In this document: positions 38,561-51,290 of the stretch, in pieces | How the letters are laid out: each line of letters starts with the position of its first letter | Position numbering within the stretch: the stretch's first letter is position 1 | NCBI RefSeq assembly: GCF_034190915.1 | Contig: NW_026947545.1 | Span: 496,001-560,000, forward strand | Origin: Cavia porcellus | Taxonomy: Eukaryota > Chordata > Mammalia > Rodentia > Caviidae | DNA length: 64,000 nt | Reading direction: 5' to 3' | Translations under genes and position numbers: made by a program | The notes under the pieces: generated by a model | Told to the model about the DNA's origin: nothing | Seen by the model: the letters and a program-made list of their open reading frames with translations, nothing else | The model's database searches: none

Positions 38561-40544
38561 GTGCGCGTTGTATGGGTGTGTGTTATATTACATTCACTAG
38601 TAAGAGTGAGAAAAACATCACGGGGTGGTGTGAATCGGAGGGTCTGAATTAGGATACGCAGTGAGTGGCAATGTAGGATGGAGAAAAGCACCGCGGGGTG
38701 GTCAGCATGGGGAGGTCAGGGAACATGCAGTGGCAATGTAGGACAGGTTTCTGAAAAACAGCGCGGGGTGGTGCGCATTGTATGGGTGTGTGTTACATTA
38801 CATTCACTAGTAGGAGTGAGAAAAACATCACGGGGTGGTGCGCATTGTATGGGTGTGTGTTACATTACATTCACTAGTAGGAGTGAGAAAAACATCACGG
38901 GGTGGTGCGCATTGTATGGGTGTGTGTTACATTACATTCACTAGTAGGAGTGAGAAAAACATCACGGGGTGGTGCGCATTGTATGGGTGTGTGTTACATT
39001 ACATTCACTAGTAGGAGTGAGAAAAACATCGCGGGGTGGTGCGCATTGTATGGGTGTGTGTTACATTACATTCACTAGTAGGAGTGAGAAAAACATCGCG
39101 GGGTGGTGCGCATTGTATGGGTGTGTGTTACATTACATTCACTAGGAGGACTGAGAAAAACATCACGGGGTGGTGTGAATCGGAGGATCTGAATTAGGAT
39201 AGGCAGTGAGTGGCAATGTAGGATGGAGAAAAGTACTGCGGGGTGGTCAGCATTGGGAGATCAGGGAACATGCAGTGGCAATGTAGGATAGGTTTCTGAA
39301 AATCATCGCGGGGTGGTGCGCATTGTATGGGTGTGTGTTACATTACATTCACTAGTAGGAGTGAGAAAAACATCACGGGGTGGTGCGCATTGTATGGGTG
39401 TGTGTTACATTTTTACATTCACTAGTAGGAGTGAGAAAAACATCAAGGGGTGGTGCGCATTGTATGGGTGTGTGTTACATTACATTCACTAGTAGGAGTG
39501 AGAAAAACATCACCGGGTGGTGTGAATCGGAGGGTCTGAATTAGGATAGGCAGTGACTGGCAATGTAGGATGGAGAAAAGCACTGCAGGGTGGTCAGCAT
39601 ATGGAGGTCAGGGAACATGCATTGGCAATGTAGGATAGGTTTCTGAAAAACATCGCGGGGTGGTGCGCATTGTATGGGTTTGTGTTACATTACATTCACT
39701 AGTAGGAGTGAGAAAAACATCACGGGGTGGTGCGCATTGTATGGGTGTGTGTTACATTATATTCACTAGTAGGAGTGAGAAAAACATCACGGGGTGGTGC
39801 GCATTGTATCGGTGTGTGTTACATTACTTTCACTAGTAGGAGTGAGAAAAACATCACTGGTTGGTGCGCATTGTATGGGTGTGTGTTACATTACATTCAC
39901 TAGTAGGAGTGAGAAAAACATCACTGGGTGGTGTGAATCGGAGGGTCTGAATTAGAATAGGCAGTGAGTGGCAATGTAGGATGGAGTAAAGCACCGCGGG
40001 GTGTTCAGCATGGGGAGGTCATTGAACATGCAGTGGCAATGTAGGATAGGTTTCTGAATATCATCGCGGGGTGGTGCGCATTGTATGGGTGTGTGTTACA
40101 TTACATTCACTAGTAGGAGTGAGAAAAACATCACGGGGTGGTGCGCATTGTATGGGTGTGTGTTACATTATATTCACTAGTAGGAGTGAGAAAAACATCA
40201 TGGGGTGGTGCTCATTGTATGGATGTGTGTTACATTACATTCACTAGTAGGAGTGAGAAAAACATTGCGGGGTGGTGCGCATCGTATGGGTGTGTGTTAC
40301 ATTACATTCACTAGTAGGAGTGAGAAAAACATCACGGGGTGGTGCTCATTGTATGGCTGTGTGTTACATTATATTCACTAGTAGGAGTGAGAAAAACATC
40401 ACGGGGTGGTGCGCATTGTATGGGTGTGTGTTACATTACTTTCACTAGTAGGAGTGAGAAAAACATCACGGGTTGGTGCGCATTGTATGGGTGTGTGTTA
40501 CATTACATTCACTAGTAGGAGTGAGAAAAACATCACGGGGTGGT

Positions 40545-41660
40545 GCGCATTGTATCGGTGTGTGTTACATTACTTTCACTAGTAGGAGTGAGAAAAACAT
40601 CACGGGTTGGTGCGCATTGTATGGGTGTGTGTTACATTACATTCACTAGTAGGAGTGAGAAAAACATCACTGGGTGGTGTGAATCGGAGGGTCTGAATTA
40701 GAATAGGCAGTGAGTGGCAATGTAGGATGGAGTAAAGCACCGCGGGGTGTTCAGCATGGGGAGGTCATTGAACATGCAGTGGCAATGTAGGATAGGTTTC
40801 TGAATATCATCGCGGGGTGGTGCGCATTGTAAGGGTGTGTGTTACATTACATTCACTAGTAGGAGTGTGAAAAACATGACGGGGTGGTCCGCATTGTATG
40901 GGTGTGTGTGACATTACATTCAATAGTAGGAGTGAGAAAAACATCACGGGGTGGTTCGCATTGTATGGGTGTGTGTTACATTACACTAGTAGGAGTTAGA
41001 AAAGCATCACGGGGTGGTGCGCATTGTATGGGTGTGTGTTACATTACATTCACTAGTAGGAGTGAGAAAAACACCACGGGGTGGTGCGCATTGTATGGGT
41101 GTGTGTTACATTATATTCACTAGTAGGAGTGAGAAAAACATCACGGGGTGGTGCGCATTGTATGGGTGTGTGTTACATTACTTTCACTAGTAGGAGTGAG
41201 AAAAACATCACGGGTTGGTGCACATTGTATGGGTGTGTGTTACATTACATTCACTAGTAGGAGTGAGAAAAACATCACTGGGTGGTGTGAATCGGAGGGT
41301 CTGAATTAGAATAGGCAGTGAGTGGCAATGTAGGATGGAGTAAAGCACCGCGGGGTGTTCAGCATGGGGAGGTCATTGAACATGCAGTGGCAATGTAGGA
41401 TAGGTTTCTGAATATCATCGCGGGTGGTGCGCATTGTAAGGGTGTGTGTTACATTACATTCACTAGTAGGAGTGTGAAAAACATGACGGGGTGGTCCGCA
41501 TTGTATGGGTGTGTGTGACATTACATTCAATAGTAGGAGTGAGAAAAACATCACGGGGTGGTTCCCATTGTATGGGTGTGTGTTACATTACATTCACTAC
41601 TAGGAGTTAGAAAAACATCACGGGGTGGTGCGCATTGTATGGGTGTGTGTTACATTACAT
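40545..41660 (+). repeat. 608-bp tandem duplication
   Basis: Two units start near 40,545 and 41,153. Markers: ctttcactag at 40,573/41,181, gtgttcagcatgg at about 40,748/41,356, and attgtaaggg then gtggtccgcattg. The period equals 7A+BC (612) minus a 4-bp deletion in the A monomer at about 40,980 (ttacattacactagtagg). The right unit also lost one g near 41,421 (cgcgggtggtgc). Confidence 0.83.
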
Positions 41661-44600
41661 TCACTAGTAGGAGTGAGAAAAACATCACGGTGTGGTGTGA
41701 ACCGGAGGGTCTGAATTAGGATAGGCAGTGAGTGGCAATGTAGGATGGAGAAAAGAACCGCTGGGTGGTCAGCATGGGGAGGTCAGGGAACATGCAGTGG
41801 CAATGTAGGATAGGTTTCTGAAAAACATCGCTGGGTGGTGCGCAATGTATGGGTGTGTGTTACATTACATTCACTAGTAGGAGTGAGAAAAACATCACGG
41901 GGTGGTGCGCATTGTATGGGTGTGTGTTACATTATATTCACTAGTAGGAGTGAGAAAAACATCACGGGGTGGTGCGCATTGTATGGGTGTGTGTTACATT
42001 ACATTCACTAGTAGGAGTGAGAAAAACATTGCGGGGTGGTGCGCATCGTATGGGTGTGTGTTACATTACATTCACTAGTAGGAGTGAGAAAAACATCGCG
42101 GGGTGGTGCGCATTGTATGGGTGTGTGTTACATTACATTCACTAGTAGGAGTGAGAAAAACATCTCGGTGTGGTGCCCGTTGTATGGGTGTGTGTTATAT
42201 TACATTCACTAGTAAGAGTGAGAAAAACATCATGGGGTGGTGTGATTCGGAGGGTCTGTATTAGGATACGCAGTGAGTGGCAATGTAGGATGGAGAAAAG
42301 CACCGCGGGGTGGTCAGCATGGGGAGGTCAGGGAACATGCAGTGGCAATGTAGGACAGGTTTCTGAAAAACATCGCGGGGTGGTGCGCATTGTATGGGTG
42401 TGTGTTACATTACATTCACTAGTAGGAGTGAGAAAAACATCACGGGGTGGTGCGCATTGTATGGGTGTGTGTTACATTACATTCACTAGCAGGAGTGAGA
42501 AAAATTTGACGTGGTGGTGCGCATTGTATGGGTGTGTGTTACATTACATTCACTAGTAGGAGTGCGAAATACATCACGTGGTGGTGCGCATTGTATGGGT
42601 GTGTGTTACATTACATTCACTAGTAGGTGTTAGAAAAACATCACGGGGTAGTGCACATTGTATGGGTGTGTGTTACATTACATTCACTAGTAGGAGTGAG
42701 AAAAACATCACGGGGTGTTGTGAATCGGAGGGTCTGAATTAGGATAGGCAGTGAGTGGCAATGTAGGTTGGAGAAAATCACCGCGGGGTGGTCAGCATGG
42801 GGAGGACAGGGAACATTCAGTGGCAATGTAGGATAGGTTTCTGAAAAACATTCGGGGTGGTGCGCATTGTATGGGTGTGTGTTACATTACATTCACTAAT
42901 AGGAGAGAGAAAAACATCACGGGGTGGTGCGCATTGTATGGGTGTGTGTTACATTACATTCACTAGTAGGACTGAGAAAATCATCACGGGGTGGTGTGAA
43001 TCGGAGGGTCTGAATTAGGATAGGCAGTGAGTGGCAAAGTAGAATTGAGAAAAGCACTGCGGGGTGGTCAGCATGGGGAGATCAGGGAAAATGCAGTGGC
43101 AATGTAGGATAGGTTTCTGAAAAACATCGCGGGGTGGTGCGCATTGTATGGGTGTGTGTTACATTACATTCTCTAGTAGGAGTGAGAAAAACATCACGGG
43201 GTGGTGAGCATTGTATGGGTGTGTGTTACATTAAATTCACTAGTAGGAGTGAGAAAAACATCACGGGGTGGTGTGAATCGGAGGGTCTGAATTAGTATAA
43301 GCAGTGAGTGGCAATTTAGGATGGAGAAAAGCAACGCGGGGTGGTCAGCATATGGAGGTCACGGAACATGCAGTGGCAATGTAGGATAGGTTTCTGAAAA
43401 ACATCGCGTTGTGCTGCGCATTGTATGGGTGTGTGTTACATTACATTCACTAGTAGGAGTGAGAAAAACACCACGGGGTGGTGCACATTGTATGGTTGTG
43501 TGTTACATTACATTCACTAGTAGGAGTGAGAAAAACATCACGGGGTGGTGCGCATTGTATGGGTGTGTGTTACATTACATTCACTAGTAGCAGTGAGAAA
43601 AACATCACGGGGTGGTGTGAATCCGAGGGTCTGAATTAGGATAGGCAGTGAGTGGCAATGTAGGATGGAGAAAAGCACTGCGGGGTGGTCAGCATGGGGA
43701 GGTCAGGGAACTTGCAGTGGCAATGTAGGATAGGTTTCAGAAAAACATCGCGGGGTGGTGCGCATTGTATGGGTGTGTGTTACATTACATTCACTAGTAG
43801 GAGTGAGAAAAACATCACGGGGTGGTGTGAATCGGAGGATCTGAAATAGGATAGGCAGTGAGTGGCAATGTAGGATGGAGAAAAGCACCGTGGGGTGGTC
43901 AGCATGGGGAGGTCAGGGAACATGCAGTCGCAATGTAGAATAGGATTCTGGAAAATCATCGCGGGGTGGTGCGCATTGTATGGGTGTGTGTTACATTACA
44001 ATCACTAGTAGGAGAGAGAAAAACATCACGGGGTGGTGCGCATTGTATGGGTGTGTGTTACATTACATTCACTAGTAGGAGTGAGAAAAACCTCATGGGG
44101 TGGTGTGAATCGGAGGATCTGAAATAGGATAGGCAGTGAGTGGCAATGTAGGATGGAGAAAAGCACCGCGGGGTGGTCAGCATGGGGAGGTCAGGGAACA
44201 TGCAGTGGCAATGTAGAATAGGATTCTGGAAAATCATCGCGGGGTGGTGCGCATTGTATGGGTGTGTGTTACATTACATTCACTAGTAGGAGAGAGAAAA
44301 ACATCACGGGGTGGTGCGCATTGTATGGGTGTGTGTTACATTACATTCACTAGTAGGACTGAGAAAATCATCACGGGGTGGTGTGAATCAGAGGGTCTGA
44401 ATTAGGATAGGCAGTGAGTGGCAATGTAGGATTGAGAAAAGCACTGCGGGGTGGTCAGCATGGGGAGATCAGGGAAAATGCAGTGGCAATGTAGGATAGG
44501 TTTCTGAAAAACATCGCGGGGTGGTGCGCATTGTATGGGTGTGTGTTACATTACATTCACTAGTAGGAGTGAGATAACAGCACGGGGTGGTGCGCATTTT

Positions 44601-44799
44601 ATTGGTGTGTGTTACATTACATTCACTAGTAGGAGTGAGAAAAACATCACGGGGTGGTGCGCATTGTATGGGTGTGTTACATTACATTCACTAGTAGGAG
44701 TGAGAAAAACATCGCCGGGTGGTGCGCATTGTATGGGTGTGTGTTACATTACATTCACTAGTAGGAGTGAGAAAAACATCACGGGGTGGTGTGAATCGG

Positions 44800-46350
44800 A
44801 GGATATGAAATAGGATAGGCAGTGAGTGGCAATGTAGGATGGAGAAAAGCACCGCCGGGTGGTCAGCATGGGGAGGTCAGGGAACATGCAGTGGCAATGT
44901 AGGATAGGATTCTGGAAAATCATCGCGGGGTGGTGCGCATTGTTTGGGTGTGTGTTACATTACATTCACTAGTAGGAGTGAGAAAAACTTGACGGGGTGG
45001 TGCGCATTGTATGGGTGTGTGTTACATTACATACAATAGTAGGAGTGAGAAAAACATCACGGGGTGGTGCGCATTGTATGGGTGTGTTTTACATTACATT
45101 CACTAGTAGGAGTTAGAAAAACATCACGGGGTGGTGCGCATTGTATGGGTGTGTGTTATATTTCATTCACTATTAGGAGTGAGAAAAACATCACGGGGTG
45201 GTGCGCATTCTATGGGTGTGTGTTACATTACATTCACTAGTAGGAGTGAGAAAAACATCACGGGGTGGTGCGCATTGTATGGGTGTGTGTTACATTAAAT
45301 TCACTAGTAGGAGTGAGAAAAACATCACGGGGTGGTGCGCATTGTATGGGTGTGTGTTACATTACATTCTCTAGTAGGAGTGAGAAAAACATCACGGGGT
45401 GGTGCGCATTGTATGGGTGTGTGTTACATTAAATTCACTAGTAGGAATGAGAAAAACATCACGGGGTGGTGTGAATCGGAGGGTCTGAATTAGTATAGGC
45501 AGTGAGTGGCAATGTAGGATGGAGAAAAGCAACGCGGGTTGGTCAGCATATGGAGGTCACGGAACATGCAGTGGCAATGTAGGATAGGTTTCTGAAAAAC
45601 ATCGCGGGGTGGTGCGCATTGTATGGGTGTGTGTTACATTACATTCACAGTAGGAGTGAGAAAAACACCACGGGGTGGTGCGCATTGTATGGTTGTGTGT
45701 TACATTACATTCACTAGTAGGAGTGAGAAAAACATCACGGGGTGGTGCGCATTGTATGGGTGTGTGTTACATTACATTCACTAGTAGCAGTGAGAAAAAC
45801 ATCACGGGGTGGTGTGAATCCGAGGGTCTGAATTAGGATAGGCAGTGAGTGGCAATGTAGGATGGAGAAAAGCACTGCGGGGTGGTCAGCATGGGGAGGT
45901 CAGGGAACTTGCAGTGGCAATGTAGGATAGGTTTCAGAAAAACATCGCGGGGTGGTGCGCATTGTATGGGTGTGTGTTACATTACATTCACTAGTAGGAG
46001 TGAGAAAAACATCACGGGGTGGTGTGAATCGGAGGATCGAAAATAGGATAGGCAGTGAGTGGCAATGTAGGATGGAGAAAAGCACCGCGGGGTGGTCAGC
46101 ATGGGGAGGTCAGGGAACATGCAGTGGCAATGTAGAATAGGATTCTGGAAAATCATCGCGGGGTGGTGCGCATTGTATGGGTGTGTGTTACATTACATTC
46201 ACTAGTAGGAGTGAGAAAAACATCACGGGGTGGTGCGCATTGTATGGGTGTGTGTTACATTACATTCACTAGTAGGAGTGAGATAACAGCACGGGGTGGT
46301 GCGCATTGTATGGGTGTGTGTTACATTACATTCACTAGTAGGAGTGAGAA
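44800..46350 (+). repeat. Duplication copy, offset 6,834 from 51,634-53,184
   Basis: Rare shared markers fix the register: ggattctgg at 44,907/51,741, the 2-bp-short attcacagtagg at about 45,645/52,479, gatcgaaaatagg at about 46,036/52,870 and gagataacagcacgg at about 46,283/53,117. A further gagataacagcacgg at about 44,573 lies in a stretch with three A monomers not present at the matching place near 51.6 kb (198 bp = 3 x 67 minus 3). Confidence 0.83.
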
Positions 46351-47930
46351 AAACATCACGGGGTGGTGTGAATCGGAGGATATGAAATAGGATAGGCAGT
46401 GCGTGGCAATGTAGGATGGAGAAAAGCACCGCTGGGTGGTCAGCATGGGGAGGTCAGGGAACATGCATTGGCAATGTAGGATAGGTTTCTGAAAAACATC
46501 GCAGTGTTGTGCATTGTATGGGTGTGTGTTACATTACATTCACTAGTAGGAGTGAGAAAAACACCACGGGGTGGTGCGCATTGTATGGTTGTGTGTTACA
46601 TTACATTCACTAGTAGGAGTGAGAAAAACATCACGGGGTGGTGCGCATTGTATGGGTGTGTGTTACATTACATTCACTAGTAGCAGTGAGAAAAACATCA
46701 CGGGGTGGTGTGAATCGGAGGGTCTGAATTAGGATAGGCAGTGAGTGGAAACGTAGGATGGAGAAAAGCACTGCGGGGTGGTCAGCATGGGGAGGTCAGG
46801 GAACTTGCAGTGGCAATGTAGGATAGGTTTCAGAAAAACATCGCGGGGTGGTGCGCATTGTATGGGTGTGTGTTACATTACATTCACTAGTAGGAGTGAG
46901 AAAAACATCACGGGTTGGTGTGAATCGGAGGATCTGAAATAGGATAGGCAGTGAGTGGCAATGTAGGATGGAGAAAAGCACCGCGGGGTGGTCAGCATGG
47001 GGAGGTCAGGGAACATGCAGTGGCAATGTAGAATAGGATTCTGGAAAATCATCGCGGGGTGGTGCGCATTGTATGGGTGTGTGTTACATTACATTCACTA
47101 ATAGGAGAGAGAAAAACATCTCGGGGTGGTGCACATTATATGGGTGTGTGTTACATTACATTCACTAGTAGGACTGAGAAGAACATCACGGGGTGGTGTG
47201 AATCGGAGGGTCTGAATTAGGATAGGCAGTGAGTGGCAATGTAGGATTGAGAAAAGCACTGCGGGGTGGTCAGCATGGGGAGATCAGGGAAAATGCAATG
47301 GCAATGTAGGATAGGTTTCTGAAAAACATCGCGGGGTGGTGCGCATTGTATGGGTGTGTGTTACATTACATTCACTAGTAGGAGTGAGAAAAACATCACG
47401 GGGTGGTGTGAATCGGAGGATATGAAATAGGATAGGCAGTGAGTGGCAATGTAGGATGGAGAAAAGCACCGCCGGGTGGTCAGCATGGGGAGGTCAGGGA
47501 ACATGCAGTGGCAATGTAGGATAGGATTCTGGAAAATCATTGCGGGGTGGTGCGCATTGTTTGGGTGTGTGTTACATTACATTTACTAGTAGGAGTGAGA
47601 AAAACTTGACGGGGTGGTGCGCATTGTGTGGGTGTGTGTTACATTACATACAATAGTAGGAGTGAGAAAAACATCACGGGGTGGTGCGCATTGTATGGGT
47701 GTGTTTTACATTACATTCACTAGTAGGAGTTAGAAAAACATCACGGGGTGGTGCGCATTGTATGGGTGTGTGTTATATTTCATTCACTAGTAGGAGTGAG
47801 AAAAACATCACGGGGTGGTGCGCATTCTATGGGTGTGTGTTACATTACATTCACTAGTAGGAGTGAGAAAAACATCACGGGGTGGTGCGCATTGTATGGG
47901 TGTGTGTTACATTAAATTCACTAGTAGGAG
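46300..47930 (+). repeat. Duplication copy, offset 2,286 from 48,590-50,216
   Basis: Cassettes starting 46,781 and 49,067, their following C units and the acatacaatag / gtgttttac / ttatatttcattc / attctatggg A run all recur 2,286 bp further on. A 2-bp-short A monomer at about 46,500 (gcagtgttgtgcattg) changes the offset by 2 at the left end. Confidence 0.78.
46781..47268 (+). repeat. 488-bp cassette of domain III (type example)
   Basis: The order is C (aacttgcag, tttcag) - A - B (gatctgaaatagg) - C (71 bp, ggattctgg) - A (agagag or aatagg) - A (ggactgag) - B (gattgagaaaagcactg). The lengths 70+67+73+71+67+67+73 sum to 488. The same cassette starts at about 48,025, 49,067, 50,998, 54,237, 55,277 (487 bp), 57,285, 58,327 and 61,225. 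It is followed each time by C (gggaaaatgca), A and B (gatatgaaatagg or similar). Confidence 0.87.
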
Positions 47931-50900
47931 TGAGAAAAACATCACGGGGTGGTGTGAATCGTAGGTTCTGAATTAGGATAGGCAGTGAGTGGCAATGTAG
48001 GATGGAGAAAAGCACTGCGGGGTGGTCAGCATGGGGAGGTCAGGGAACTTCCAGTGGCAATGTAGGATAGGTTTCAGAAAAACATCGCGGGGTGGTGCGC
48101 ATTGTATGGGTGTGTGTTACATTACATTCACTAGTAGGAGTGAGAAAAACATCACGGGGTGGTGTGAATCGGAGGATATGAAATAGGATAGGCAGTGCGT
48201 GGCAATGTAGGATGGAGAAAAGCACCGCGGGGTGGTCAGCATGGGGAGGTCAGGGAACATGCAGTGGCAATGTAGAATAGGATTCTGGAAAATCATCGCG
48301 GGGTGGTGCGCATTGTATGGGTGTGTGTTACATTACATTCACTAGTAGGAGAGAGAAAAACATCACGGGGTGGTGCGCATTGTATGGGTGTGTGTTACAT
48401 TACATTCACTAGTAGGACTGAGAAAAACATCACGGGGTGGTGTGAATCGGAGGGTCTGAATTAGGATAGGCAGTGAGTGGCAATGTAGGATTGAGAAAAG
48501 CACTGCGGGGTGGTCAGCATGGGGAGATCAGGGAAAATGCAGTGGCAATGTAGGATAGGTTTCTGAAAAATATCGCGGGGTGGTGCGCATTGTATGGGTG
48601 TGTGTTACATTACATTCACTAGTAGGAGTGAGAAAAACATCACGGGGTGGTGTGAATCGGAGGATATGAAATAGGATAGGCAGTGCGTGGCAATGTAGGA
48701 TGGAGAAAAGCACCGCTGGGTGGTCAGCATGGGGAGGTCAGGGAACATTCATTGGCAATGTAGGATAGGTTTCTGAAAAACATCGCGGGGTGGTGCGCAT
48801 TGTATGGGTGTGTGTTACATTACATTCACTAGTAGGAGTGAGAAAAACACCACGGGGTGGTGCGCATTGTATGGTTGTGTGTTACATTACATTCACTAGT
48901 AGGAGTGAGAAAAACATCACGGGGTGGTGCGCATTGTATGGGTGTGTGTTACATTACATTCACTAGTAGCAGTGAGAAAAACATCACGGGGTGGTGTGAA
49001 TCGGAGGGTCTGAATTAGGATAGGCAGTGAGTGGAAATGTAGGATGGAGAAAAGCACTGCGGGATGGTCAGCATGGGGAGGTCAGGGAACTTGCAGTGGC
49101 AATGTAGGATAGGTTTCAGAAAAACATCGCGGGGTGGTGCGCATTGTATGGGTGTGTGTTACATTACATTCACTAGTAGGAGTGAGAAAAACATCACGGG
49201 TTGGTGTGAATCGGAGGATCTGAAATAGGATAGACAGTGAGTGGCAATGTAGGATGGAGAAAAGCACCGCGGGGTGGTCAGCATGGGGAGGTCAGGGAAC
49301 ATGCAGTGGCAATGTAGAATAGGATTCTGGAAAATCATCGCGGGGTGGTGCGCATTGTATGGGTGTGTGTTACATTACATTCACTAATAGGAGAGAGAAA
49401 AACATCTCGGGGTGGTGCACATTGTATGGGTGTGTGTTACATTACATTCACTAGTAGGACTGAGAAAAACATCACGGGGTGGTGTGAATCGGAGGGTCTG
49501 AATTAGGATAGGCAGTGAGTGGCAATGTAGGATTGAGAAAAGCACTGCGGGGTGGTCAGCATGGGGAGATCAGGGAAAATGCAATGGCAATGTAGGATAG
49601 GTTTCTGAAAAACATCGCGGGGTGGTGCGCATTGTATGGGTGTGTGTTACATTACATTCACTAGTAGGAGTGAGAAAAACATCACGGGGTGGTGTGAATC
49701 GGAGGATATGAAATAGGATAGGCAGTGAGTGGCAATGTAGGATGGAGAAAAGCACCGCCGGGTGGTCAGCATGGGGAGGTCAGGGAACATGCAGTGGCAA
49801 TGTAGGATAGGATTCTGGAAAATCATTGCGGGGTGGTGCGCATTGTTTGGGTGTGTGTTACATTACATTTACTAGTAGGAGTGAGAAAAACTTGACGGGG
49901 TGGTGCGCATTGTGTGGGTGTGTGTTACATTACATACAATAGTAGGAGTGAGAAAAACATCACGGGGTGGTGCGCATTGTATGGGTGTGTTTTACATTAC
50001 ATTCACTAGTAGGAGTTAGAAAAACATCACGGGGTGGTGCGCATTGTATGGGTGTGTGTTATATTTCATTCACTAGTAGGAGTGAGAAAAACATCACGGG
50101 GTGGTGCGCATTCTATGGGTGTGTGTTACATTACATTCACTAGTAGGAGTGAGAAAAACATCACGGGGTGGTGCGCATTGTATGGGTGTGTGTTACATTA
50201 AATTCACTAGTAGGAGTGAGAAAAACATCACGGGGTGGTGCACATTGTATGGGTGTGTGTTACATTACATTCTCTAGTAGGAGTGAGAAAAACATCACGG
50301 GGTGGTGCGCATTGTATGGGTGTGTGTTACATTAAATTCACTAGTAGGAGTGAGAAAAACATCACGGGGTGGTGTGAATCGGAGGGTCTGAATTAGTATA
50401 GGCAGTGAGTGGCAATGTAGGATGGAGAAAAGCAACGCGGGGTGTTCAGCATATGGAGGTCACGGAACATGCAGTGGCAATGTAGGATAGGTTTCTGAAA
50501 AACATCACGGGGTGGTGCGCATTGCATGGGTGTGTGTTACATTACATTCACTAGTAGGAGTGAGAAAAACATCACGGGGTGGTGTGAATCGGAGGATATG
50601 AAATAGGATAGGCAGTGCGTGGCAATGTAGGATGGAGAAAAGCACCGCTGGGTGGTCAGCATGGGGAGGTCAGGGAACATGCATTGGCAATGTAGGATAG
50701 GTTTCTGAAAAACATCGCGGGGTGGTGCGCATTGTATGGGTGTGTGTTACATTACATTCACTAGTAGGAGTGAGAAAAACACCACGGGGTGGTGCGCATT
50801 GTATGGTTGTGTGTTACTTACATTCACTAGTAGGAGTGAGAAAAACATCACGGGGTGGTGCGCATTGTATGGGTGTTTGTTACATTACATTCACTAGTAG

Positions 50901-51290
50901 CAGTGAGAAAAACATCACGGGGTGGTGTGAATCGGAGGGTCTGAATTAGGATAGGCAGTGAGTGGCAATGTAGGATGGAGAAAAGTAAAGCGGGGTGGTC
51001 AGCATGGGGAGGTCAGGGAACTTGCAGTGGCAATGTAGGATAGGTTTCAGAAAAACATCGCGGGGTGGTGCGCATTGTATGGGTGTGTGTTACATTACAT
51101 TCACTAGTAGGAGTGAGAAAAACATCACGGGTTGGTGTGAATCGGAGGATCTGAAATAGGATAGGCAGTGAGTGGCAATGTAGGATGGAGAAAAGCACCG
51201 CGGTGTGGTCAGCATGGGGAGGTCAGGGAACATGCAGTGGCAATGTAGAATAGGATTCTGGAAAATCATCGCGGGGTGGTGCGCATTGTA
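47930..51290 (+). repeat. 3.4-kb duplication, copy 1 (offset 9,260)
   Basis: Matches 57,190-60,550 at constant offset 9,260 (48,040/57,300, 48,528/57,788, 49,082/58,342, 49,570/58,830, cacggaacat at 50,461/59,721). One base is missing here near 50,816 (gttacttacattc), after which the offset is 9,261. The left 2.2 kb also matches 54.15-56.35 kb. Confidence 0.85.

Larger units (their letters stand above)
10160..42890 (+). repeat. Satellite domain II
   Basis: The mark of this domain is a BC variant with gagtaaagcacc in B, gtgttcagcatgg at the junction, and cattgaacatgcagtgg then ctgaatatcatcgcgg (or ctgaatagcatc) in C. I see it from about 12.8 kb to 41.4 kb. Other marks are gatacgcagtgag with gtaggacaggtttctg, gaaaagtaccgcgg with cattgggagatcagg, A units ending taggaggactgag, and A units with tactttcact or gcgcgttgtatgg plus gtgttatatt. 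The region is built of several long duplications whose copies are nearly identical by eye. No gene is present. Confidence 0.75.

Noticed and set aside
42170..42556. Longest open frame, 128 codons on the + strand
   Set aside because: It runs through A-B-C-A-A units and exists only because a few stops fall out of frame. The 67-bp A shifts frame each unit, and one of every three frames reads the tag tag in cactagtag as two stops. There is no domain, no codon bias apart from the repeat, and no start or promoter context.
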